In this document: piece after piece, positions 33,601 to 45,492 of the stretch | Position numbering within the stretch: the stretch's first letter is position 1 | Layout: each line of letters begins with the position of its first letter | DNA from: Trichosporon coremiiforme | Lineage: Eukaryota > Basidiomycota > Tremellomycetes > Trichosporonales > Trichosporonaceae | Length of the DNA stretch: 64,000 bases | Direction: 5' to 3' | Assembly (NCBI GenBank): GCA_039545355.1 | Contig: BCJJ01000016.1 | Location: 744,001 to 808,000, forward strand | The notes under the pieces: model-generated | What the model was told of the DNA's origin: nothing | The model's database searches: none | What the model saw: only the letters and a program-made list of their open reading frames with translations | Position numbers and translations under genes: made by a program

Positions 33601-34190
33601 GAAACTCTACTGCGTGAACGGCCCTATTGAGGGTGGTGCTGCCACAAGCAATCTGATCAACCACTTACCACGTCCCCTGCACCCGCCTGACAACTCGTTG
33701 GAGGCCGAAGCCGAAAGTTGGGGAGAGATACGGCCTCTCCTCGTCCTCGTCCTACAGCTCGAGGGGCTGTCGGCGCCAAGGCGAAGCATTCCCTCGACTG
33801 ACCGTCGTATTAGAGAACGTACGGACCATGGAGATTTGCAAGTGACTGATGAACCAGGGCCTGCAGCTCCATCTGTGACATTCTTAGCAGCGTCCCATAT
33901 GGTCAGCAGAGCGTCGCCCGACAAAACAAGCGACGGAAGCGGACACCTGAGCACTGATCTGCAAACTCACTCGCTTCGAGTTGAAGTGCAGATAGACGTC
34001 AACGATCCGCACCAATGATCACGGGTAAGATGTGTTGGAGTCGGCGGATTCTAGAGAGGGATCAAACAAAATACAGGTCCTGGTATCGATGACGACCAAG
34101 AGCTCGTCTGTGCCGTTGAATGCATCCGAAGCAGGCAAGGAAGACCATCGTGGTAGTGCCGTAGCCTCACTTGTCGCTACCGCTCAGTTG
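33600..34190 (-). pseudogene. Possible further SUMO-like remnant (copy F)
   Basis: Scattered minus-strand pieces in different frames resemble the family: DELLVVIDTRTCILFDP, RIVDVYLHFNSKR followed by a GTGAGT, and MELQALVHQSLANLHGPYV, which could be a SUMO helix. The order and strand agree with copies D and E next to it. No continuous frame joins them and the resemblance is weak, so this may be coincidence. Confidence 0.2.
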
Positions 34191-34284
34191 TCTGGTCACT
34201 CGAGAACTGTCAACAAGACAGAACGGGCCGTTCTTGCTAGGCTTTGTTCCCTTTGCAGTTGGGCTCAGCTTCATTGCCGGTGAT

Positions 34285-34640
34285 GTTGGTTTTTGGTGGC
34301 TCGGTGGCAGTTCCTGACGTGAAATCAGAGCAAATGCTCTGTCAGCGGCTCCCGACCTTCCACTCGTTATCCAACTCGGCCAACATTCAGTCAATTGACC
34401 GTTAGACTCAGCGTATCGCGCAGTTAGAGTTCACAGCATGTGCTCGCTTACAGCGTCCCTGGTTGCTGCTCAACAAAGCGTTGGGGATGTATGGAAGTCT
34501 GGGGTGTTAGGTGTTTTCGTGGCAGTCTCTAACGTGAAGATCGCAGCATCGGCTCTGTCAGCGGGACCCGGTGTTGTGACGCACATCTAACTCGGTCAGT
34601 AGGTCAGCAGATCAGCCGATCACTCAGTCACAACAGCCTA
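34285..34640. repeat. Diverged tandem duplication, about 220-bp period
   Basis: Around 34300 and 34520 the order of short shared words is the same: GGCAGT, then ACGTGAA, GCTCTGTCAGCGG, ATCTAACTCGG or ATCCAACTCGG, and TCAGTCA. The copies have drifted considerably. No gene is contained in either. Confidence 0.35.
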
Positions 34641-36284
34641 GACGTCTAGTGTGGTTGGCAGCATGCTCGCCTCCGTCGACGGACCTCAAACCGGAGACGC
34701 TTCAACCCTCATCTTTGGTGCGAGACCGACGGGCATCCAGCCACATCGGACTGATCTACCCCACAATGTCATCGGTTCTCCACACCGACGCTCATCGCCG
34801 ATAGCCAATGTGCCAGCGTGCCCAAGCCCGACGAACAAGACCTGATTCCCATGATACATGTTCCACTCCACAAATCTGAGGCGCGCGGGCGTGCGGGCCT
34901 GCGCCAATGCATTCCGCACGCTATTCAGCCGCAACCGGCAGTCGCTCGGTTCCGGCAGCGACAGCCGGCTGCGGGGCAACGTACGGCCACCTCGACACAG
35001 CGACGTGCCTGGACAAACCTGGGGTAAGCGGATAACGGCGAGGCGGATGGCGGAGAGTGGCACGGGGATGGACACATGCCAGAGATGCACCGGGGGCACC
35101 GGATTTCGGTGTCCGTTCCCACGCAGCGACGTCGACAGCAGCGCAATGGCGTCGACGGAACATGGGTTAGAGCACCGAGCCCGGGGCCCGGTGAGCTGAG
35201 CTAGTCGGGTGTCGCCACGATGTTGACCATCGAGATTCCGGTGGAACGGTGCTAGCGCAAGTTGCTGCCCGGGTTACTGGCCGGCCAAGGTCCTAGATGG
35301 GAGCCGTGGCGAGGTACGATCTCGGTGCAGTGGAGCAGTGAGGATTGGCGCGGATGCTTGTTTTCGAATTTCGCAAGACACCAACTTCTGGCGCATCTGC
35401 TAAGCATTTCGGATGCTGCAAACGATAATCGTCGACATGTATGAGTGACAGTCCTTTGCCCGAGCAACGACACCCTCGGTCCCGGTGCAAGACACACGCA
35501 CTCTGCTGCTGACATCTTGGGGCGCACCGAGACTTTCTTGGGAGGTACCACTCTCTTGCCTTCGGGCCACCCAGCCACGGGGACATGTGCTGCCTCAGAA
35601 CCCAGGGGTAAGTGGTACCGGCATGCAGTGTTCCGAAGGTCGTTTTGAATTGGCATGCAGAACGGAGCTGTGAGATTCCGGGTGGTCGTTCCCCTCGCCT
35701 CCCTGGACCCCGCTCACCCCGCACTGCACGAGCAGATCCGCAGTGTGGGCGCATGGACAGATGCGAGCGCTGCTAGCCGATGACCTGCGTCGACTAGCAG
35801 ATATTTCAAGTTAGTGTCAGCGGCCTATATGACTGCAGCCGTGTCTCGTGCATGGTTATATCTGGGCTTTCGTCACCCGGAACGTTTCCAGTATCTCGAG
35901 AGCTTGACCGGCACACAGCCCGAGATCCACAAGATTACATGCGAGTCTTGTGGATGCTGAACCCGATTGCGGGCGGAATGGATGCCGGTCATCGAGCGCT
36001 GAGTGCAGTTATTAACAGCCCGAGTTATCGGCCCCCCACCCAACAAGCTGAAGCTCGCAATGCTCGCCAGTCCAGCAGTAAGCTCTCGGACGTGCCTTGC
36101 CCAATTCGTTGGCATCGACGGCCGGTACCTTGCGCTCACCGGGCCCAAACTGCTTCTCCCGCCTCGGAGACGGGCCCGGCGGGGACGCACAGCATGCATG
36201 AAGCTTGCGTGTCTGAAAAAAGTCGCGCACCCAACCACCTCGCAAAAACACAAGTAGCTTTAACCTTAATCTGTAATGCTCCTT

Positions 36285-36400
36285 GGTCCGGACCTGGGTG
36301 CACCTGGTGCACCTGGAGAGCACCTGGCCGCAACCCCAACTGGGGACCTGACTGGGGTAACTGGGGACGAACCTGGGGTGCTGGCCCTGGATTCCTGGCC
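36285..36400. repeat. CCTGG/CTGGGG low-complexity patch
   Basis: Irregular repetition of ACCTGGTGCACCTGG and later of AACTGGGGAC, ACTGGGGTAA and ACCTGGGGTG. Open frames crossing it encode Trp/Gly/Pro-rich runs that are explained by the repeat rather than by selection. Confidence 0.6.
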
Positions 36401-37760
36401 TAGTGTGTCCGTCCGGCCCTGTCCCCTAACACCGGTCCAAGCACCAGACAGCAGGCCCACCACGTCGCCGCCGAGACATGCTCGCGATCACTGGAGTACG
36501 ACGTCGCAATGTGACAGCTTTGCTCGTGCACAGGCTGACGCGAAGATCAGTTTGAATGTGCTGCGTGAACTTTACGTACGGCCGAGAAGCAATCTGAAAC
36601 CCGATTGGGGTCAGGTTAGTCGCAGTGGATTGCTTTGGGCGCCCGGTGACAGGAGATTTGGTCGCTTTACACCCCGACATGCGCACTAAAGCATCTTTGG
36701 GGCTGGGCGGGCTCGGCATTGTCCAACAGGTGGAGGCGGCTGGTGAGGAATCCCATGAGAGGTCATGGGATATGCACGTACACTGGTTCGTTGGCTGGTG
36801 CACAGTTGCCCGCATTTTGCATCACATCGAATAGCCCACACGCCATGGCAGGTGTACGCCGCTGAAGTGTCCGTGTCGGTGACGCCCGAGGACGATGGCC
36901 GAGTAAGACCTGCCTTAGTCTCATGCCTTCTGCTTCGAAATTCGAAACATGGCTGGCTACCAATGAAGCCAACATTTAGTTGCCGCAAGGAGCATGATGG
37001 GGTACGCGCTGTAAGCTGTGCCGGACGCCGGCGGGAACGCCATCCCGGCTCCATTGATCTAACACATAGCAGTCTGTCGTGTTTGCTCTACGGCGTTCTT
37101 GGGCACCGGAGAGCTCTGGGAGGGAGGGGAGCTGGAGGGCATACGGTGGAGATCGACCTCTGCCTCTGCCGTCGGCAACTTAAGGTTTGCCGAATAATTG
37201 GGCATTTTCCTGATCTCCTGATGAAAAAGAGCAGCAAGTGGGGTTTGATCGGGGTTCGGGCGGCGAGGAATGCGTTGCTCGGCCATGGGCCAGCAGTCCT
37301 CTTCACTTGGAGCGCGAGCATGCGATGATCGTCAGCAACATAGTCATCAGCAGGACGGGCAGGGCTAGGAACCAAGGAACCACCGGGCAGCCATGGCTGG
37401 GCCATGAGGAGAGCAAGCACACCGTTGTAGGAGTAGGCCGACGCACAGACATCTTACGCAGACGCCTCCAAGCCCAACCCGCGAATGATATATCCGACTG
37501 TGGTCCTGGCCACCCTCTCCTCATTGCCTGTCCTCCTTTGTCTTGCTTCCCTCTTATCTCGACGGCTCTTCCCTCTCATTCTGGTGTCGTGACAAACCGA
37601 CATCGATTCTACTTTCTCTTCAAGTCTCTTGTTCGACACCACACACTGTCTCTCATCAGCAACGTCCCCCGTCCCACTGCAGATCTCTTCGCCTCCACAC
37701 CACCTCGCCTGATCCGTGCCTGAATTACCCCCCTCGACCGTCGCCATCACCGAAGACTTT

Positions 37761-40700
37761 ATGACCATGGCAGATGTGTCTGGCATGGTGTCACCGCCGT
37801 CGGCGCAGGACTTGCAGGCGCTGATGTCTATCGATCGCAAGCAGGACGATGAAGAGCCTCTCCCCCCGAACCATCGCGGCATCGTCCCGTGGCCGCGGCC
37901 ACCCTACTACCCGATCATTGGCAACCTTCTTGACATCGACTCGACCCAGATCCAGGACTCGATCCGAGCGCTCGTGAACAAGATGGGACCGGCCTTTGAG
38001 ATGAACGTACTCGGCAACCAGACTTTTGTTGTCGCAAGCCAGGAGATGTGTGACTTCATCTGCAACGAGGCCAAGTTTGAGAAGTATATCTCGAAGGCGC
38101 TCCAGGATGTGCGCAACTATGCTGGTGACGGACTCTTCACTGCCTTCTCTTGGGAGAACAACTGGGACATCGCCCACCGTATTCTGGTTCCAGCCTTCGG
38201 TCCGCTACCTATCAGAAAAATGCAGGCGGGCATGCTGGATATCGCCTCCCAGATGCTGATCTACTGGGAGTGCCATGCTGGACAGCCGTTCGAGGCTGCT
38301 AATCACTTCACCCGCCTGACGTTCGACACCATCGGCTGGTGCTCGTTCAAGTACAGGTTCAACTCGTTCCACTCTGACACGCTCCATCCGTTTGTGGAGG
38401 GTATGTTCGAGCTGCTCCGCGGCTCCGGGCACCGCGCATTCCGCCCGGCGTTCCTGAACAAGCTGTTCTACAAGGAGAACGCCCGCTACTGGGACACGAT
38501 CCACAAGCTCTGGGCGACGTGCGATGAAGTGGTCGCACACCGCCGCGCGAACCCGGACCCGGACGCGAACGACCTTCTCAACAACATGATCAACGACCGT
38601 GATCCGAAGACAGGCGAGGCGCTCTCGGATGAGAACATCCGCTATCAGATGGTCACCTTCCTGATCGCCGGCCACGAGACGACTTCGAGCACGCTCGCCT
38701 TTGCGCTCTACTACATGCTGAAGCAGCCGCGCATCTACCAGAAGGCCCGCGAGGAGTCGGACGCGGCGATTGCCGCCGTTGGAGGAAACTACCTCAAGCT
38801 GAGCCCGTCGCAGTTCCCTTACATCGACGCCATCCTGAAGGAGGCACTCCGCTTGCACTCTCCCGTCCCCGCGTTCAGCGTCAAGGCGAAGAACCCGAAC
38901 GGCGAGATCCTTCCCGGCGGCTACTACGTCCCGCATGGCAAGCAGATCAGCTGTGTCGTTGAGAACGTGCACCAGGACGTCGCGTCGTGGGGCGAGGACT
39001 CGGCCGAGTTCCGTCCGGAGCGTTTCTTCGAGGGCTTCCCGAAGAAGCCTAACGCGTGGAAGGCATTCGGCAACGGCGCGCGTGCGTGTGTCGGACGCAT
39101 CTTTGCCATCCAGGAGGCGATTCTGGCGCTTGCTCTCATCACGGCTCGCTTCGACGTCGAGCTCGCCGACCCGTCTTACACGCTCAAGGTGAAGCAGGCG
39201 CTCGCGCTCAAGCCCGACAACTTCAACATCAAGGCGTACCCGCGCAAGGGCAGGCATCAGAACCTGCTGAACGAGTTCCTTCTCGGCTCGGCGGCAATTA
39301 GCAAGGAGGAGGCTGCGACGTCAAACGGCACCAAGACCCCGCCCGTATCGCGCCGGGGCAAGCTCTACGTGCTGTACGGGTCCAACTCGGGTACATGCGA
39401 GGAGTTTGCGCAGGAGGTCGCGGCCGAGGGTCAGGCGAGCGGCTTCGAGATCAACATCGGCGCTCTGGACGACGTTGTGCCCGATGCTAAGCTCCCGACA
39501 GACGCCCCGGTCATTATCTGCACGACCTCCTACGAGGGTCAGCCGACCGACAATGCGCGCGAGTTCATTCAGTCCCTCCGTGGCCTCAACCCCGAAGACA
39601 AACCTATGGCCGGTGTCCGCTACATTATCATGGGTGCCGGCCACCGTGACTGGAGCGAGACGTTCCACCGCATCCCGATCCTCGTCGACAAGCGTCTCGA
39701 GGAGCTCGGTGCCGAACGCCTCCTAGAGCTCTCCCTGGCCGATGCCGGCGATGACCTCCTCGGCGACTTTGAGAAGTTCAAGGGCCGTCTCTGGGACCAC
39801 TTCGGCACGACGGAGGATGCCAAGGACGTCAAGTCCACCACTGCCGACAAGCCCAGCATCAAGGTGCTTCCCGCGACTGCCAACTCTGCGTCCGGCACAT
39901 TCTCCGACATGTCGACGGCGAGGGTTGTGTCCCAGCACGTCATCGCCCCCGCCGAGCGTGAGCTCCCCGAGACGCGGTACATCACTGTCCGCTTGCCTAA
40001 GGGTCAGAGCTTCCAGGCTGGCGACTACCTGAACATCCTTCCCAAGAATCCGAACAGCACTGTCGACCGTGTGCTGAAGCACTTCCGTCTGGACGGCAAC
40101 GCGATCATCAGCTTTGACCAGGCTATGCCTTTCATTGGCGCGAACACGCCTGTGCGCGCTGCCGACCTGTTCGGTTCTTACGTCGAGCTCTCCCTGCCGG
40201 TCGCAAAGCGCATCCTTCCGCAACTGGCGTCAATGTGCAGCGACGCAAAGGACAAGGCGAAGATCGACGCCCTCGAGGCCGACTACACCCACAGCGTGAC
40301 GGAGAAGAAGCTCTCGCTGCTCGAGCTCCTCGAGACCGTGCCCAGCTGCCACGCCGAGCTCGACTTCTTCCTTGGCAACCTCGCCAAGCTCAAGATCAGG
40401 CAGTACAGCATCTCCTCCTCGCCGCTCGAGAGCTCAACTGAGGCGACGCTGACGTACACTGTCCACAAGCCTGCGTCCAAGAGCGGAAACGGAGCGTACC
40501 TCGGCGTGTGCTCCAACTACCTTGCCGGACTGAGCGAGGGTGACGAGCTGTTCTGCGTTGTCAAGTCCAGCGGCGACTTCCACCTCCCCGAACCCTCGAC
40601 GCCGGTTGTCCTCTTCGCGGCTGGAAGCGGTATCGCACCCTTCCGCGGCTTCATCGCTGAGCGGGCGGCGCAGAAGGCTGCCGGTGATCCTGTCGCCGAG

Positions 40701-41093
40701 ACACACCTGTACTTCGGATGCCGCGACGAGGCGTCGTTCCTGCATGCCGCGGAGCTGGGCGAGTGGGTCAAATCTGGCGTTCTGGTTCTCCACCCCGTGC
40801 TGTCGCGCAGCCAGCAGGCTTCCTTCAAGAAGGGTGCTTTGAAGGGCACTTCTCTTCCTAACGGGAAGAAGTACATCCAGGACCTGGTGTATGTGGACCG
40901 GGAAGCGCTGCGCGATCTGTACAAGGCTGGAGCTAGGTTTTACACCTGCGGCAGTGGAGCCAAGATGGCAGCTGACCTCCGCAAGACGGCGGTCCGCATC
41001 ATCAGTGAACTGAAGGGCGTCAACGCTGAGGAGGCGGAGGAGAAGATGGAGGAGATCTCGAGGGAGAAGTACAAGACGGATGTGTTCCTCTAA
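37761..41093 (+). CDS. CYP505-type cytochrome P450-reductase fusion (fatty-acid hydroxylase)
   Basis: One uninterrupted frame of 1110 residues from the ATG at 37761 (MTMADVSGM); the frame is open further upstream but without another ATG. The P450 part (about 1-500) has the I-helix oxygen site IAGHETTSS, the ExxR motif in LKEALRLHSPVP and the heme loop FGNGARACVGR with ligand Cys443. From about residue 534 a flavodoxin-like FMN domain follows (LYVLYGSNSGTCEEF), then FAD and NADPH modules with RQYSISSSP and FAAGSGIAPFRGF, ending YKTDVFL. This is the layout of bacterial CYP102 (P450 BM3) and fungal CYP505 (P450foxy), soluble self-sufficient enzymes that hydroxylate fatty acids near the omega end. 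No N-terminal membrane anchor is visible. The absence of introns contrasts with most neighbours. Family assignment is secure; the substrate is inferred. Confidence 0.95.
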   Translation: MTMADVSGMVSPPSAQDLQALMSIDRKQDDEEPLPPNHRGIVPWPRPPYYPIIGNLLDIDSTQIQDSIRALVNKMGPAFEMNVLGNQTFVVASQEMCDFICNEAKFEKYISKALQDVRNYAGDGLFTAFSWENNWDIAHRILVPAFGPLPIRKMQAGMLDIASQMLIYWECHAGQPFEAANHFTRLTFDTIGWCSFKYRFNSFHSDTLHPFVEGMFELLRGSGHRAFRPAFLNKLFYKENARYWDTIHKLWATCDEVVAHRRANPDPDANDLLNNMINDRDPKTGEALSDENIRYQMVTFLIAGHETTSSTLAFALYYMLKQPRIYQKAREESDAAIAAVGGNYLKLSPSQFPYIDAILKEALRLHSPVPAFSVKAKNPNGEILPGGYYVPHGKQISCVVENVHQDVASWGEDSAEFRPERFFEGFPKKPNAWKAFGNGARACVGRIFAIQEAILALALITARFDVELADPSYTLKVKQALALKPDNFNIKAYPRKGRHQNLLNEFLLGSAAISKEEAATSNGTKTPPVSRRGKLYVLYGSNSGTCEEFAQEVAAEGQASGFEINIGALDDVVPDAKLPTDAPVIICTTSYEGQPTDNAREFIQSLRGLNPEDKPMAGVRYIIMGAGHRDWSETFHRIPILVDKRLEELGAERLLELSLADAGDDLLGDFEKFKGRLWDHFGTTEDAKDVKSTTADKPSIKVLPATANSASGTFSDMSTARVVSQHVIAPAERELPETRYITVRLPKGQSFQAGDYLNILPKNPNSTVDRVLKHFRLDGNAIISFDQAMPFIGANTPVRAADLFGSYVELSLPVAKRILPQLASMCSDAKDKAKIDALEADYTHSVTEKKLSLLELLETVPSCHAELDFFLGNLAKLKIRQYSISSSPLESSTEATLTYTVHKPASKSGNGAYLGVCSNYLAGLSEGDELFCVVKSSGDFHLPEPSTPVVLFAAGSGIAPFRGFIAERAAQKAAGDPVAETHLYFGCRDEASFLHAAELGEWVKSGVLVLHPVLSRSQQASFKKGALKGTSLPNGKKYIQDLVYVDREALRDLYKAGARFYTCGSGAKMAADLRKTAVRIISELKGVNAEEAEEKMEEISREKYKTDVFL

Positions 41094-41897
41094 GATTGGA
41101 GTTGAGGGTGCTGAGCGCGATAAGATGAAGACCGGCGTTGTAAAAGGCTAGGACAATGATATGTACCATAGAACAGCCATAATGATATGTCACGAACTGC
41201 ACGTATCTCAAAGCTGCGGCACTCTGCATGAGCATTGGGAATACGAAGAGGGGCGCAGTGATACGCATGACACATGGGTCATGGAGTTGAGTCAACTGTT
41301 CCCTCCTTTCGAATCACTCTCTTCGATCTCTTCCTTATCCCTCACTCAGTCTCACATTGTTGACCGACGGTAAGTTGTAGGCGTGTACAACCTCTCAAAC
41401 TGCTCCAACTGATTATTGGGTTTGGGTGCGTTGCGCGACTGGATCTTTCACTGGCAGACGCAAGCAAGTCGAGACCATGGAGAGAAGCACACACCAGATC
41501 GTGCGTCATGGCTGGTGCGGCCGGAGAGTGCAGTAAGGAGAGCAGCACCTCTACGCCGACAAACCACCTGCATCTGAGACCTTCCGTGCGTGACCCTCTC
41601 GGCGGCGGCGGGGCGGCGTAGCGCTGCCCGCATCCGACCAGCCACCTACGTCTGACAGCGACGATAGGCTGAGATCTGACGCCGCGCTCCATTTAATTTA
41701 CGCGAGGCTTATCCGACCCGCCGATCAACACGTGAGCCTTTGTTATTATCGTCCCATCTGAACTGGCCATTTCCCTGCGTCCCTTGCACCCCGCTCCTGG
41801 GTCCTCCGGCTCGCTCCTGCGGCTTGTCAGTCTCAAGTCTTGGCTGTAACGTTCCTCCTCTCTACCACCACAACATTACCCTCACCCACCACACACC
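41094..41897. other. Intergenic between CYP505 and SAC phosphatase
   Basis: Holds the CYP505 3' end and, on the right, a C/A-rich leader ending in ACCACACACC before the SAC start codon. No gene recognised. Confidence 0.55.
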
Positions 41898-44800
41898 ATG
41901 TCGTCCCCCTCAACACCGGTGGCGACACCATGGCTCAAGCACCTCCCCCCGCGGTTGACCGTCCCGCCCCTTCCCCCGCAGCTGCACAGGCGTCTGCGGG
42001 TGCGCGCCATCGACGACGGTCTTCTCCTCTATCCTAGCACCAACTCTGAGCCGGAGGACGCCGTCCTCATTCGGTACGGGATTAAGGCAAAAGTCGAGGC
42101 GTTTGCCGTTCCGCCAGCAGACGAGTCGCTGGAGGCCGAGGTCGAGCTCGGAGGCGTAGTCGGCATCGTCCGCCTGTGGGATGGTGAGTTCAGAAGCTCG
42201 GACCAAAGCTGACCTCAGCCGCGTACCTCGTTGTTTTCTTGCCCGCGAAGAAGCCACCGACAAGCGTCTTCCCTGGAGATAACGGTATCACGCCGACCGA
42301 CGTCACGCACGAGGTCAACACGCTCACCGATGTTTACGCTATCCCTCTGATCAAGGAACGGGCCGAGAGGCACCTCGGTCAGATGGCGCGCGCTCTTGTG
42401 AGTTTCCATTCCCTGTGCTCAACTGACTCCAGGCGAAGCGCGTGCCCAAAGCGCCGAAGTCGAAGGCGCAGTCTTCGCCCAAAGCGAAGCCGAAGCCGCC
42501 AGCACTCAATCTCAAGTGGCCATGGCAGGCTGCGGCGTCGTCGGTCACTTCCGACGATGACGGTAGCAGCTCCGACTCAGAGTCGAGCTCTGAGGACGAT
42601 GACTCCGATATCGAGGCTTGCCGACGGCGGTCTTCGTCTGTTGCGCCTGAAGCTGACGAAGACCTGCCGACGCTTCCGCCAGTTGTCGACGACTCAGCGG
42701 AGAACCGAATGAAGAAGCGGTTCTCGCTCGGTTGGGGTCGTTTTACTCCCAAGCTCGGTAAGTCAAAGCCGAAGGACAAGATCCCGGATGTTAAGGATTC
42801 GGCCACGGAAGTGAGGGAGGAGCAGCCGGAGGAGCCTGTTGGCGACGTCGAGCCAGAGGACGTTGAGGACGGTCACGACGGCGAGGGCGGCATCGAGATG
42901 ACTGCACCAGGCCTCAAGGTGCCGAAAGCCGACAGCACCGCGCCGAGTGAGGCGCCCAGTCGGACGACGACACCCGTGCCGAAACCTGCCCTTGATGTTC
43001 CCGCCCGCCTCGAGCTCGAGTCCAAGATCATGAAGCAAATCACGCGCGAGCTCGGGTCCGGCGAGTTCTACTACTCCTACGATTTCGATCTCTCCCACAC
43101 TCTGCAGGACAAGCGAAAACGTCTTGCTCGCGGGCAGAAAAGCGGCGCTCTTCTCGAGGGTTTGCTGTCCAGTGCAAACCCGACGTCTGAGTTCTTCGAC
43201 AACACGCCGTCAGAGGTGGACGGGAAGCTCCATCCCGACCCGCCCTCTCCAGGAGGTTCCACCAAGTCTGCGAAATCTACGAGAACAACCGGCTCTGAGA
43301 TCATCGAGCCTGACATCCATGTCCCTCTCTGGCGAAGGACGGACCGGAGATTCTTCTGGAACGAGAGCCTCGCTCGCGACTTCATCGAGCTCGGCCTGCA
43401 CGGTTACGTTCTACCCATCTTGCAAGGTTATGTCCAAGCGTCGCAGTTCACTGTGCCCATCCCACCATCACCGGTCGACGAGGCGAAGCTGCTGGAGCCG
43501 CCGGCGCCGGTACCGGTCGACATCGTGCTCATATCACGGAGAAGCAAAGACCGTGCTGGTCTGCGTTACCAGCGTCGCGGTATCGATGACGAGGGTCATG
43601 TCGCCAACTTTGTCGAGACGGAGATGCTCGTCCGGGCAAAGGTCGGGGGTAAGGTGTCGATGTTCAGCTTTGTGCAGATCCGCGGATCGATCCCTCTGAA
43701 GTGGAGCCAGACACCGTGGTCGATGAAGCCGCCGCCCGTGCTCGACCAGCCTGTCGACCAGACATACTCTATTGCGAACCTGCACTTTGACGACTTGCGC
43801 AAGCGCTACGGCCCAGCTGTAAGTTGCGAAGTCCTTCCTCCAACTAACGCCTCAGACAATTGTCAACCTGTCCGAGCAGACTGGCAAGGAAGCGCCCGTC
43901 ACGAACGGCTATGGCGAGCTGGTGGAGAGCCTCGAGCGTCCCGACCTCACCTACGTGCCCTTTGACTTCCACGCCAAGTGCCATGGCATGAAGTGGGAAC
44001 ACATCTCGGAGCTAGTCAATGAGCTCGACTTCAGCGACATGGGCTACCTCTGGCTCCTTCAGGGCGACGAAGTACGCGACCAGACGGGGGTGTTCCGAAC
44101 AAAGTAAGTTTTCGGCCGTGATGAGTGCAATTGACATCCAGCTGCATCGACTGCTTGGACCGAACGAATGTTGTGCAGTCTGCCCTCGCTCGTCATGTCC
44201 TGAAGCAGATGCTTCTGCAACTGGGCATTACCATTGACCCGAAGACTTGTGATGTCGAATCAGTTTTCAATGACAGTGAGTTGTAAATTCTTCTTCGTCC
44301 TGACTAACACCAGTCTGGGCGAACAACGGCGACATGATCAGTTTGTGCTATGCCCACACATCTGCTCTGAAGGGAGACTTCGTTCGCACCGGCAAGCGCG
44401 ACTTGCAGGGCATGGTGAGTTGTTGCAAGTTTGGCCAAAGCTGACCTCAGCTTCACGACGGTGTCAGCTCGCTCAGCCGGATGTTCTATGGGGCTGTGTC
44501 CGACTTCTTCGCGCAGGCTGTCATCTCCTTCATGCTGGGGCAACGGAATCTGGGCGTGTTCAACGAGTTCTTGGAAAACCTCGAGAGCACGGATCACTCT
44601 GCCCTCATGCATCAGTCCCGCGTCAGGGCTGCAGCAAGTGAGTTAGAGGGCTGATTATAGCTGACCGCAGTCGAAACTAGCTCCGCCCGTGTGCTCGATA
44701 ACGGCGAGCAGCGGATCGGCGGCTGGACGCTGCTCTCGCCTGCTGAGCGGAACACGAAACTGAGCCCCAAGCTCGAGGAGAAGGTGCTCCTTCTGGTGAG

Positions 44801-45492
44801 TTTGCACGGCTGGAGCGGAATCTGACCCCCAGACGAAGCTGGCACTGTACGTTGTGTCGTTCAACTACTCGCTCGAGAAGGTGAACGAGTTCACGCGCAT
44901 CCCGCTCAAGTCGATCACGTCGCTGCAGAAGGGGGCATACATTCTGTCCGCGCTGCAGGAGGCGGGACGTGACCCTACCGAGAACGCAGGCTTCGTCGTG
45001 ACATTCGCGGCGGCCGACGAGTCGACGCGGTACAGCACGTACTCGCTCGACAACACGGTTGCCACTCCTCCGACACCGACGTCGACCATCTCGCAAGCCT
45101 CGACTTCAATGGGAGCCGACCCGCTGAAGTCCGAGACTAAGCGCAACCGCGCGCGTACGCTGAGCTTCAAGCGCAAGTCGATCATGAAGCTGGCGGACGT
45201 CGACCCGGACACGTCCGAGTTCTTCGCGTTCAAGGCTTTACCGCGCGAGTTTGTCGCCCAGCCACACCCCGAGGACGACGAGGACGAGGAGTTTGCGCTT
45301 GAGCAGAATGAGACGTGCATGGCTACGGTGGACCGCATCGTGAAGCGCATCCGCGAGCAGTGCGCAAAGGTGCACAAGGTGCCTGACGACTTTGTCGTCG
45401 ACAAGGACGTCGTCAGCGTCGCAGATGCGGAGAACGCGACGTCGCTCCTTGCCCGCATGGACTATGCTGTGAAGCGGTTCCTGTGGCTGTAG
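41898..45492 (+). CDS. SAC-domain phosphoinositide phosphatase, Sac2/INPP5F-like
   Basis: Nine exons (41898-42183, 42219-42397, 42433-43818, 43856-44103, 44142-44275, 44314-44414, 44451-44637, 44671-44795, 44833-45492) give 1101 residues. All introns are 33-38 nt with GTGAG/GTAAG donors. The catalytic P-loop NCIDCLDRTNVVQ holds the CX5R motif (Cys701 to Arg707), created exactly at the exon 4/5 junction. Upstream, FVETEMLV, FVQIRGSIPLKWSQTP and DFHAKCHGMKW are standard SAC-domain blocks. An acidic Ser-rich insert (about residues 185-215) and a long C-terminal extension are present, with no membrane span at the end, unlike Sac1. Size and layout fit Sac2/INPP5F-type enzymes, which remove the 4-phosphate of PI4P on endosomes. 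The exact lipid specificity is inferred. Confidence 0.9.

Larger units (their letters stand above)
34191..37760. other. 3.6-kb gene-poor region upstream of CYP505
   Basis: No coding region could be supported. Two segments at about 34285-34400 and 34505-34640 share phrases (GGCAGT...CTAACGTGAAGATC versus GGCAGTTCCTGACGTGAAATC, then GCTCTGTCAGCGG and AACTCGG) and look like a diverged tandem duplication. A CCTGG-rich low-complexity patch lies at 36285-36400. The last 200 bp before 37761 are T/C-rich, as expected of the CYP505 leader. Confidence 0.5.

Noticed and set aside
36285..36400. Possible CRISPR-like or telomere-like array
   Set aside because: Repeat units are irregular and lack unique spacers or a fixed period; it is a low-complexity patch.
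35852..36403. 183-codon plus-strand frame
   Set aside because: It runs into the CCTGG low-complexity patch, which creates its Trp/Gly-rich end; the rest has no coding character.
38205..39257. 350-codon minus-strand frame under the CYP505 gene, and a similar one at 61065-62153 under the GT32 gene
   Set aside because: Both are antisense to strongly conserved coding sequence and have no family features.
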